This document shows positions 1 through 5,418 of a DNA stretch of 5,623 nucleotides, in pieces; the stretch's first letter is position 1, and the number at the start of each line of letters is the position of its first letter. The position numbers were made by a program, and so were the translations under genes. Source of the DNA: Coriobacteriales bacterium (GTDB lineage Bacteria > Actinomycetota > Coriobacteriia > Coriobacteriales > UBA8131); NCBI GenBank assembly GCA_031261765.1, contig JAISJA010000026.1:1-5623 (forward strand), given 5' to 3'. A model generated the notes under the pieces. The model ran no database searches. It was not told where the DNA came from and saw nothing but the letters and a program-made list of their open reading frames with translations.

Positions 1-753
1 CGTGTGGCCCGTTGGGAGAAAGCGGCCGGCGCCTATTACAAGTCAACCCCAGAGCAACTTAAGGCGGCTTCTGACCACCTTAGTTACACGACCGACATAA
101 AAGAGGCGCTGTCAGGCGCTGACCTGGTCATTGAGGCCCTTACCGAGGACCCGGCTCAAAAAGAGGCGTTTTATAAGGAGAAGTTCGCGCCGAATGCCGA
201 TGCGGATACCATCTTGGTAACCAACACGTCTACCTTGTTGCCATCACAGCTGGCCGACGCGACCGGCAGGCCCGATAAGTTCCTGGCGTATCATTTCGCA
301 ACCGAGATCTGGCAGAATAACACTGCCGAGATAATGCCACAGCCTAAGACCGACCCCAATCTGCCGGCAACGCTGGAGCAATATTCCCGCGAGATAGGCG
401 CCATTCCCATCATGGTTAAGAAAGAACAGCCGGGATATGTGCTTAACTCGCTGCTGGTGCCGCTTCTTGACGCCGCCGCTTACCTTTGGGTAAACGACAT
501 AGCAGACGTAAAGACCGTCGATAAGACCTGGATGATAGCGACCGGCGCCCCGGTAGGACCGTTCGCCATAATGGACACGGTTGGCCTGAAGACGGTTTAT
601 GCCATAGACTCTATGTATCCAGACGATGAGCACCAGAAAGCCGCCAAGAAGGTCAAAGAGATGATAGACGCAGGCCACTTTGGCGCTGAAGCGGGCGAGG
701 GCTTCTATAAGTATCCCAATCCCGCCTACCTTGAGCCGGATTTCACGAAATAA
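1..753 (+). CDS. 3-hydroxyacyl-CoA dehydrogenase family protein (5' end cut off)
   Basis: NAD-dependent oxidation or reduction of the 3-hydroxy/3-keto group of an acyl-CoA in the cytosol is the family reaction. The frame is open from base 1, and 250 residues are visible. The GxGxxG NAD-binding loop, which should lie about 40-50 residues further upstream, is missing, so the gene begins outside the window; the GTG at base 4 is probably internal. Visible landmarks, counting from base 1: the end of the Rossmann domain with DLVIEALTED (41-50), NTSTL with the expected catalytic-site Ser77, YHF with His98, AEIM with Glu110, and GYVLNSLLVPLLDAA with Asn149, followed by the helical C-terminal domain ending in GEGFYKYPNP. 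The His-Glu catalytic pair is therefore intact. The 'HFATEIWQNNTAEIM' version of the active site differs from the classical 'HFFNP' of FadB/Hbd enzymes and resembles short enzymes of lactic and anaerobic Gram-positives. The natural substrate cannot be read from sequence. A terminator follows, so it ends its transcription unit. Confidence 0.9.
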   Translation, partial: RVARWEKAAGAYYKSTPEQLKAASDHLSYTTDIKEALSGADLVIEALTEDPAQKEAFYKEKFAPNADADTILVTNTSTLLPSQLADATGRPDKFLAYHFATEIWQNNTAEIMPQPKTDPNLPATLEQYSREIGAIPIMVKKEQPGYVLNSLLVPLLDAAAYLWVNDIADVKTVDKTWMIATGAPVGPFAIMDTVGLKTVYAIDSMYPDDEHQKAAKKVKEMIDAGHFGAEAGEGFYKYPNPAYLEPDFTK

Positions 754-789
754 ACGTCTTTCTCACAGAACCAAGGCGCAATTAAGAAT

Positions 790-823
790 AACCCGTCGGC
801 CGCATGTACGGACGGCGGGTTTT
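790..823 (+). terminator. Rho-independent terminator after the dehydrogenase gene
   Basis: Arms 790-801 and 810-821 pair as AACCCGTCG with CGGCGGGTT (one G-T wobble), then a G-A mismatch and two more G-C pairs, around an 8-base loop. The descending arm ends in four T (820-823). The stem is strong but the T run is short. It lies 36 bases after the stop codon and before the next promoter, as expected for a transcription unit boundary. Confidence 0.7.
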
Positions 824-860
824 CCATCTGCCGATAAATATGGGCAAAGCGTGTGTTTTC

Positions 861-889
861 GTTTCACGCGTCTGCTCACATGCTATTAT
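861..889 (+). promoter_or_regulatory. Extended -10 promoter for the orphan gene
   Basis: TGcTATTAT at 881-889 is an extended -10 (TGn plus 5 of 6 matches to TATAAT). A weak -35 (GTTTCA, 861-866) sits 17 bases upstream. Transcription should start near 896, giving a leader of about 48 bases to the ATG at 944. An imperfectly understood inverted repeat (GCGTG at 849-853, CACGC at 865-869) overlaps the -35 region and could be an operator. Confidence 0.5.
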
Positions 890-943
890 CTTCTCACCAT
901 GAAAGCCAAGGAACGTTGAAGATAAGGCAAGGTGTACCTGCAT

Positions 944-1621
944 ATGATGAAGCTGAATATGCCGAACCCGGACGACGTCGCGACCGCCGACCGTCTGGCG
1001 TCGCATGGTTTTGGGGTAGCGTTCTTAAAGCGCGACCATAACCACAACCCTAACACCACGCGCGTGTTGTTTACCGTTGAGGACAAAGAATGGGATATAA
1101 TCCAGTTGAAAGAGACCGGGCCGCAGTGCGTATGTGACGTCTTTAACGCGGCTAGAGGCGACGGAACGTCGCAGGGCATCTTCAACGATAGCAAGCTCGT
1201 GATAGACATATCGTGGCACCAGCATAGCCCGAGCGGCTGGGACGTAGCGGCTATAGAGCAAGAGGCACAGACGGTGCTAAACCAAGTGCGATGCTTCTCG
1301 CGCGTCATTCTGATAGGGGACGACGGCTACTCCCGCAGGCTCGTTCCGCAGCTGAGCTTCACGGACTTCTATTGTATGTGCAAAGACCACCTAACGGACT
1401 GCCACGTTTTCGATAACGGCTTCGAGAGCGACTACGCTTACGAGACATTCTACGCGCTACGGGACGTCTATGAGCAATACGTTGGCGACACAGACGGCCG
1501 CCTGGAATACATAAGCGGGTCTGTCGTATACGACCGGTTGAGCGGCGAGGTCACAGGTTATAGCAGCGCGCCTGACTTCAACTTATTGGAGAAGGGCAAA
1601 CCCGTTAAAGCGACTGCTTAA
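944..1621 (+). CDS. Orphan soluble protein with paired His/Cys motifs, unknown function
   Basis: I do not recognise this 225-residue protein. It has no obvious signal peptide or membrane segment and looks like a mixed alpha/beta cytosolic protein, acidic in its middle and ending in a basic tail (EKGKPVKATA). Visible features are four paired possible metal ligands: H32-x-H34 in DHNHN, C62-x-C64 in QCVCD, H92-x-H94 in WHQH, and C144-x-C146 in YCMC, with further Cys at 117 and 153. Hydrophobic strands such as KLVIDISW (84-91) and SRVILIGDDG (119-128) suggest a compact fold. The start is uncertain: ATG 944 has AAGGTG at 929-934 with a 9-base gap; a longer in-frame GTG at 932 adds four residues but its AAGG is only four bases away; ATG 947 and 959 are also in frame. 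The frame stays open over 690 bases with the same ATA-rich codon style as its neighbours, so the gene is real. It appears to be transcribed alone. Confidence 0.8.
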   Translation: MMKLNMPNPDDVATADRLASHGFGVAFLKRDHNHNPNTTRVLFTVEDKEWDIIQLKETGPQCVCDVFNAARGDGTSQGIFNDSKLVIDISWHQHSPSGWDVAAIEQEAQTVLNQVRCFSRVILIGDDGYSRRLVPQLSFTDFYCMCKDHLTDCHVFDNGFESDYAYETFYALRDVYEQYVGDTDGRLEYISGSVVYDRLSGEVTGYSSAPDFNLLEKGKPVKATA

Positions 1622-1635
1622 CCGCGTTGCAAACC

Positions 1636-1670
1636 CGGCGCGCGCTACCCGGCCGTGCCGTAGATCTTGT
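1636..1670 (+). terminator. Possible weak terminator after the orphan gene
   Basis: CGGCGCG (1636-1642) can pair with CGTGCCG (1654-1660) with one G-T wobble, around an 11-base loop, 14 bases after the stop. The following bases (TAGATCTTGTTGTG) are only moderately T-rich, so intrinsic termination is uncertain. Confidence 0.3.
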
Positions 1671-1721
1671 TGTGATAATGCTAGCCGGCTATTGGCTTAT
1701 CCACGAACCTCATGTACGATA

Positions 1722-1730
1722 TGTTAGAAT
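1722..1730 (+). promoter_or_regulatory. Extended -10 promoter for the membrane protein gene
   Basis: TGtTAGAAT is TGn plus 5 of 6 matches to the -10 consensus. No good -35 is visible at 16-18 bases upstream, which is tolerable for an extended -10. The predicted start near 1737 gives a leader of about 34 bases. GAGGAG at 1763-1768 serves as Shine-Dalgarno but lies only two bases before the ATG at 1771, closer than usual. Confidence 0.5.
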
Positions 1731-1770
1731 ATAACGTAATGTTGAACGTTGAAGAGAGATGTGAGGAGAT

Positions 1771-2688
1771 ATGGATAAGAAAGAACTTCCAGGTGTAGTA
1801 CTAGGTTGTCAGATCGGCTCCATCATCATAGCGGCCATAGTCTTCATGATCACGATTACGGTAGAGATCGTGAATCTTGGGCAAATCGCGTTTTCCATGC
1901 TTCCGTCCAGCGGCCTTACGAAGTTCACGTTCGTTTGCTTCCCGCTGCTGGTGTTCAGCGTGTTCGCCATCTTAAGTGCGATGTTCGCGTTCATGCACAA
2001 GATAAAGGCTTCATATTACATGAACATATTGGCGATTATCTTCATAATCGTGTTCCTTGCGGTGTCGCCCATAGTGTATTTCTCTGATATAGCGAACGTC
2101 GTAGCGTATATCCTGTTTGAGATCCTGTTTTGCGCGTTGGAGATCGTGCTATGCGTTTTAGCCTTAGTATATACGCTTAAAGTCGTGAACGGTACGTATG
2201 TGGCTAAATCGCAGCAGACGGAATACGTGCATCCCACGCAACCGTCACCGGTATACGACCAGTCCCAATGGCAATATGCCACACAGCCACAGGCCGGTTA
2301 TGCGTATCAGCAAGGACAGCCTGTCGCACAACCGCAGCAGGTCGCGGCCGCGTGGCAGGGCACTGCGTCCACCCAAGCGCAACCCGCGCCACAGCAGCAA
2401 TGGGCACAACAGCAGCAGACGGCACAGCCGCCCGCGCAAGCGGCGCAGCCGGCGCAGCAGCCCGCGCAAGCGGCACAGCCGCAGCAGCAGCAGCAAGCCG
2501 CGCGTCCGGCGGTACAAGCGCAGCAGCCCGCGCAAGCGGCGCAGACGGCACGGCCTGCCCAGGCGCAAGCGGCACAGCAACCGAAGGCCCAGGCTCAGCC
2601 GCAGACCGCGCAGCAAAAGCCGGCTGGGCAACAAACACGTCCGGCCCCGGCGCAACCCGCTGGTCAGCCGCAGAACCCCGCTGCTTAA
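1771..2688 (+). CDS. Four-helix membrane protein with long Gln/Ala/Pro-rich tail
   Basis: This 305-residue protein has two clear parts. The N-terminal 140 residues hold four hydrophobic segments at about 8-33, 52-75, 83-104 and 109-137. The positive charges at the start (DKKE), in the loop between helices 2 and 3 (HKIKAS), and after helix 4 suggest that both ends are cytoplasmic. From about 141 to 305 there is a disordered tail. It starts with Tyr/Gln-rich sequence (QWQYATQPQAGYAYQ) and becomes almost pure Gln, Ala and Pro with few Arg/Lys and no acidic residues after about 163. There is no signal peptide separate from helix 1 and no catalytic motif. The tetraspan layout loosely resembles small actinobacterial membrane proteins with Pro/Gln tails, but I cannot assign a family or function. 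It has its own promoter. The tail could be an interaction platform or a phase-separating segment; this is inference only. Confidence 0.85.
   Translation: MDKKELPGVVLGCQIGSIIIAAIVFMITITVEIVNLGQIAFSMLPSSGLTKFTFVCFPLLVFSVFAILSAMFAFMHKIKASYYMNILAIIFIIVFLAVSPIVYFSDIANVVAYILFEILFCALEIVLCVLALVYTLKVVNGTYVAKSQQTEYVHPTQPSPVYDQSQWQYATQPQAGYAYQQGQPVAQPQQVAAAWQGTASTQAQPAPQQQWAQQQQTAQPPAQAAQPAQQPAQAAQPQQQQQAARPAVQAQQPAQAAQTARPAQAQAAQQPKAQAQPQTAQQKPAGQQTRPAPAQPAGQPQNPAA
2425..2547 (+). repeat. Repeated coding motif in the Gln/Ala/Pro tail
   Basis: The 18-base motif CAGCMGCCCGCGCAAGCG (M = C or A) occurs at 2425, 2455 and 2521, followed each time by GC(G/A)CAG(C/A). Spacings of 30 and 66 bases are multiples of three, so each copy encodes (Q)(P/Q)PAQAAQ. 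The near-identity at DNA level, including wobble positions, points to recent in-frame duplication or slippage rather than protein-level selection alone. CAG runs lie between the copies (2481-2493). Confidence 0.75.
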
Positions 2689-2875
2689 ACCTTCCATCCA
2701 ACCAAAAGCGTGTTCGCGCAGGAATGGCGCGCATGTGTCTTTGGGTCCTGGGGTGAAAGCGCAGGCTCGAGCGCCCTCTTAAACCTTTCCTCCCAACCAA
2801 AAACTTGCATGGCCATGAACGGAGAATATGCTGTTACAGGTTCTGGGGTGCGAGCGCGTATGCTCGGGCGCTCTT
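2684..2875 (+). repeat. Two tandem units of about 94 bp with diverged middles
   Basis: The gap before murC holds two related units. Their first parts match: 2684-2707 (CTTAAACC.TTCCATCC.AACCAAAA) and 2778-2803 (CTTAAACCTTTCCTCCCAACCAAAAA). Their last parts also match: 2744-2780 (GGTCCTGGGGTG...GCTCGAGCGCCCTCTT) and 2839-2875 (GGTTCTGGGGTG...GCTCGGGCGCTCTTT). The offsets are 94 and 95 bases, so the two matches belong to one duplicated unit. The middles (2708-2743 and 2804-2838) do not resemble each other. The first unit begins on the stop codon of the membrane protein gene. No good coding frame or start explains it. Unit 1 contains a small hairpin, CGCGC (2715-2719) with GCGCG (2727-2731). Confidence 0.7.
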
Positions 2876-2933
2876 TGCCCAGCAGGAGCGCGAGCCGGGG
2901 CCCCAGGTCCTGAAACAGCATATTCTCCATTCA
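2816..2933 (+). repeat. 118-bp inverted repeat upstream of murC
   Basis: TGAACGGAGAATATGCTGTT (2816-2835) is the reverse complement of 2914-2933 with one mismatch; the inner 15 bases are perfect. Pairing resumes further in: CAGG (2837-2840) with CCTG, and CTGGGG (2843-2848) with CCCCAG (2901-2906). Inside, GCTC-GG-GCGCTC (2862-2873) can pair with GAGCGC-GAGC (2885-2894), leaving a two-base bulge. Transcribed RNA would form one long hairpin. No T run follows on either strand at the base, so it does not look like an ordinary terminator. Alternatives are a small non-autonomous mobile element, an extragenic palindrome family, or a structured RNA. Confidence 0.75.
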
Positions 2934-2953
2934 CAATCTCTTATGCAAGCTTT

Positions 2954-2962
2954 TGGTACACT
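2954..2962 (+). promoter_or_regulatory. Extended -10 promoter for murC (leaderless start)
   Basis: TGgTACACT is an extended -10 with the key T, A and final T present. A TTCACA at 2930-2935 matches 5 of 6 bases of a -35 but is 21 bases away, which is too far for normal spacing. Six bases (ATATCT) separate the -10 from the murC ATG at 2969, so transcription should start at or within a base or two of that A. No Shine-Dalgarno lies in front of the ATG. The end of the 118-bp inverted repeat is 20 bases upstream. Confidence 0.5.
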
Positions 2963-2968
2963 ATATCT

Positions 2969-4450
2969 ATGACCCCAAGGAGAATCCATTTCATAGGTAT
3001 AGGCGGTTCCGGCATGAGCGGAATCGCGCTTACCGCGCATAAACGCGGTATGAAAGTCAGTGGCTCTGACCTTAAAGTAAGCAATTATATGCAGGCGCTT
3101 CTACGCGCCGGCATAGACGTGCGCATAGGACATGACGCCGCTAACGTGTCAGATCCCAGCATAGACGTAGTGGTCGTCTCAACGGCTATACCACGTTCTA
3201 ACCCCGAATACGCCTACGCGCTTGAGCATGGCCTGACAATATGGCCACGTGCTCGCATGCTAGCATATCTTGGCGACGGTTCCGACGTACTGGCCGTGTC
3301 GGGCACGCATGGTAAGACCACGACGTCTTCCATGCTCGCAACGGCCTTAATGAAGCTTGGCAGCGACCCCACGTTCCTTATAGGCGGTGTAGTGGACGCC
3401 GTCAACTCAACCTCGCATGCCGGAGACGGAAAGTATTTCGTGGTTGAGGCAGACGAGTCAGACGGCTCGTTCGTTTGGCTTGCGCCCAAGCTATCCATCG
3501 TCACGAACATAGAGGCCGACCATCTTGACCATTATGAGAACCTGGAAGAGATAAAGTTCGCGTTCAGGGCGTTTTTGGATAAGCTCGCGTTGGATGGCGC
3601 GGCTATAGTGTGTGCGGAAAGCCCCGGCCTGCCTGAACTTGCCCGCTCATCGGGCAAGCGCGTCATAACCTACGGGCTGGCGAAGGCTAGCGGTGCGGTA
3701 GTAGAGAGCGACCTTGTGAAATCCGGTATATCTGACGAGACATACGCAGACATGCTGGAAAACGACGCCATCGCAGACGTAGCGCCAGACGTCCAATGCG
3801 TGGTTAAGGGACAGCGCGATTTCTCCGTTTGCTTCTCTGACGGGGAATCGGTTGATATAACGCTTGACGTCTCGCCTGGCGTGCATAACATGTTAAACGC
3901 CACGGCCGTCATGGCAACGCTTGACTACCTTGGTTTCAACCGAAAGGACGCCGCGCGCGCGATAAGCGGCTTTACCGGCGTACGCAGGAGGTTCGACCAT
4001 GTGGGAGAGGCAGGCGGCATACAGGTCGTGGACGACTATGGCCACCATCCCACTGAGATAGCGGCTACTATAAAGGCAGCGCGAAGGCTTGGATACGAGC
4101 ACATACACGTGCTGTTCCAACCGCATCGTTATACGCGTACCCAGGCGTTTTTGGGACAGTTCGCCTCGGCTTTCGATGGAGCGGACAGCCTTACGCTAAT
4201 GGACATATATTCCGCCGGAGAGAAACCGCTTGAAGGGGTTACCAGCGCCGCGCTCCTAGACCGTATACAGTCCCACGTTGGCTCGCCGGTATCAAAGATT
4301 ACAAGCTGCCGAGAAGACATCCCGCAGGCCATGGCGGACATCGCGCGTCCGGGCGACATAATATTAACCATGGGCGCCGGCGACGTGACTGAAATGGGCC
4401 CGCTTATAGTGGCCGAGCTTGAAAGAACGTTCAAGGCGACTCAGAAGTGA
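2969..4450 (+). CDS. murC: UDP-N-acetylmuramate--L-alanine ligase
   Basis: Cytoplasmic Mur ligase that uses ATP to join L-alanine to UDP-N-acetylmuramic acid, the first amino acid of the peptidoglycan stem peptide. The 493 residues show all three domains: UDP-binding Rossmann domain starting HFIGIGGSGMSG (7-18); ATP-binding domain with P-loop GTHGKTTT (112-119), VEADESDGSF (159-168) and NIEADHLDHY (180-189); C-terminal domain with HNMLNATA (306-313), DDYGHHPTEI (355-364), FQPHRYTRT (383-391), DIYSAGE (412-418) and GAGDV (469-473). ATG 2969 is chosen because MTPRRIHFIGIGG matches the family N-terminus. The frame continues upstream to an ATG at 2828, but that extension would be encoded by the inverted repeat. 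An acidic stretch at about 241-275 makes the central domain somewhat longer than in E. coli MurC. The TGA stop overlaps the murB GTG by four bases, so the two are probably translationally coupled. Isoleucine is ATA in 24 of 31 codons. Confidence 0.97.
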   Translation: MTPRRIHFIGIGGSGMSGIALTAHKRGMKVSGSDLKVSNYMQALLRAGIDVRIGHDAANVSDPSIDVVVVSTAIPRSNPEYAYALEHGLTIWPRARMLAYLGDGSDVLAVSGTHGKTTTSSMLATALMKLGSDPTFLIGGVVDAVNSTSHAGDGKYFVVEADESDGSFVWLAPKLSIVTNIEADHLDHYENLEEIKFAFRAFLDKLALDGAAIVCAESPGLPELARSSGKRVITYGLAKASGAVVESDLVKSGISDETYADMLENDAIADVAPDVQCVVKGQRDFSVCFSDGESVDITLDVSPGVHNMLNATAVMATLDYLGFNRKDAARAISGFTGVRRRFDHVGEAGGIQVVDDYGHHPTEIAATIKAARRLGYEHIHVLFQPHRYTRTQAFLGQFASAFDGADSLTLMDIYSAGEKPLEGVTSAALLDRIQSHVGSPVSKITSCREDIPQAMADIARPGDIILTMGAGDVTEMGPLIVAELERTFKATQK

Positions 4451-5418
4451 GCAGGTCCTTTGACGCTTACAGGGAACTGAGCGGTCTTATCGACGGTTCC
4501 GTATATTGTGACGAGCTAATGGCCCGCCATACCTCGTACCATATAGGAGGGCCGGCGGACCTGTTCGTAGAATGTGCCACGCTGCATGACATAACACAGA
4601 CGTTCAAACTGCTTGCGTCATACGGTATGCCCTGGGCCATAGTGGGCAAGGGCTCTAACCTGCTTGTTTCAGACGACGGGTTCCGCGGCGCGGTCATAAC
4701 GCTTGGATCGCAGTTCAAAGGCTATATCATGCCAGACGTCGAGCAAGACGAGCATATATTGGTCGCCGGTGGCGGCGTGCTCTTATCCAACCTGGTGCAG
4801 AACGCGTTTAAGAACGGCATGACCGGGCTTGAGTTCGCCGTTGGCGTTCCGGGTACGTTGGGCGGCGCCACTTTCATGAACGCGGGCACCAAAGACGCGT
4901 GCATAGGCGACGTAATAAGCCATCTGACCGTCATACGCCCCGAAGCGGGCCTTATACGCTATGATGCTAGCGAGCTACCATGGCAATACCGTTCGTCAGG
5001 ATTGCCGATAGGCGACATAGTGCTTGAGGTCGCCATAAAGATAGAGCAGGGGAACATAGCCTCGATACGGGCGAAGATGGAGGCCGCGCTGAACCGTCGT
5101 AAGGCCAGCCAGCCACTTACGCAACCAAGCGCAGGCAGCGTATTCAAGAACCCCGGCGGCGGCCTTTCCGCCGCTAACATGATAGATTCGCTTGGCCTTA
5201 AAGGGTTCAGCCGTGGCAACGCGGAAGTCTCGACCAAGCACGCGAACTTCATAGTGAACACGGGAGACGCGACAGCGGCAGATGTGCTTGATATAATTAT
5301 AGAAGTACAAAGACGCGTGGAAGAAGAGTATGGCACAGAACTCACGCCGGAGATCCGTTTCCTCGGGTTCCAGGCCCAAGATACAAACGCCCAGCCAAGC
5401 GGTGAGGGCGGCAAATAG
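4447..5418 (+). CDS. murB: UDP-N-acetylenolpyruvoylglucosamine reductase
   Basis: FAD enzyme that uses NADPH to reduce UDP-GlcNAc-enolpyruvate to UDP-MurNAc, the substrate of the upstream gene product. In 323 residues the FAD domain shows HTSYHIGGPAD (28-38), GKGSNLL (67-73) and GVPGTLGGATFMNAG (133-147). The substrate domain shows WQYRSS (179-184), GSVFKNP with the proton-donor Ser231, KHANFIVN (264-271) and TPEIRFLG with catalytic Glu302. The lack of the extra loop and Tyr-containing segment of E. coli MurB, and the GSVFKNP form, fit the type II MurB of Gram-positives. The GTG start lies inside the murC stop (GTGA); no ATG is available nearby and there is no strong Shine-Dalgarno, so coupling is likely. 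The family normally ends near IRFLG; the last 15 residues (FQAQDTNAQPSGEGGK region) are a non-conserved tail. The final 89 bases overlap the next gene in another frame. Confidence 0.97.
   Translation: MSRSFDAYRELSGLIDGSVYCDELMARHTSYHIGGPADLFVECATLHDITQTFKLLASYGMPWAIVGKGSNLLVSDDGFRGAVITLGSQFKGYIMPDVEQDEHILVAGGGVLLSNLVQNAFKNGMTGLEFAVGVPGTLGGATFMNAGTKDACIGDVISHLTVIRPEAGLIRYDASELPWQYRSSGLPIGDIVLEVAIKIEQGNIASIRAKMEAALNRRKASQPLTQPSAGSVFKNPGGGLSAANMIDSLGLKGFSRGNAEVSTKHANFIVNTGDATAADVLDIIIEVQRRVEEEYGTELTPEIRFLGFQAQDTNAQPSGEGGK
5319..5323 (+). promoter_or_regulatory. Ribosome binding site that fixes the start of the third operon gene
   Basis: GGAAG, continuing as GGAAGAAGAG, lies six bases before ATG 5330, entirely inside murB. 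It is much better than anything before the later in-frame GTG at 5402, whose upstream bases (CAGCCAAGCG) hold no Shine-Dalgarno. Confidence 0.6.

Noticed and set aside
1034..1048. HNH motif in the orphan protein as an HNH nuclease
   Set aside because: The residues His-Asn-His are adjacent (32-34); a real HNH nuclease spreads these residues over about 30-50 positions in a beta-beta-alpha fold, which is not seen.
1759..1764. ATGTGA start-stop pair in front of the membrane protein gene
   Set aside because: It has purine-rich sequence upstream, but a two-codon start-stop so close to the real Shine-Dalgarno is easily chance and nothing else supports it.
2204..2800. Long open frames on both strands across the Gln/Ala/Pro tail (Arg-rich, Ala-rich or Leu/Arg-rich products)
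   Set aside because: They are shadows of low-complexity CAG/GCG-rich coding DNA, lack credible starts, and give repetitive products; the membrane protein frame is continuous with its helices.
2684..2933. CRISPR array in the repetitive gap
   Set aside because: Only two units are present, the repeats are imperfect and split into head and tail blocks, and there are no regular spacers.
2828..2968. Longer murC reading frame starting at ATG 2828, with GGAGA just upstream
   Set aside because: The extra 47 residues are Cys/Gly/Ala-rich, are encoded by the inverted repeat, and precede the typical MurC N-terminus; the Shine-Dalgarno-like GGAGA is two bases from the ATG and is part of the palindrome arm.
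2976..2981. AAGGAG inside the first codons of murC as a ribosome binding site for a later start
   Set aside because: No ATG, GTG or TTG in the murC frame follows at a suitable distance, and a later start would remove the GIGGSG loop.
5402..5404. GTG 5402 as start of the third operon gene
   Set aside because: It has no Shine-Dalgarno, while in-frame ATG 5330 has GGAAG at six bases; the residues between are the same basic Ser/Arg style as the rest.
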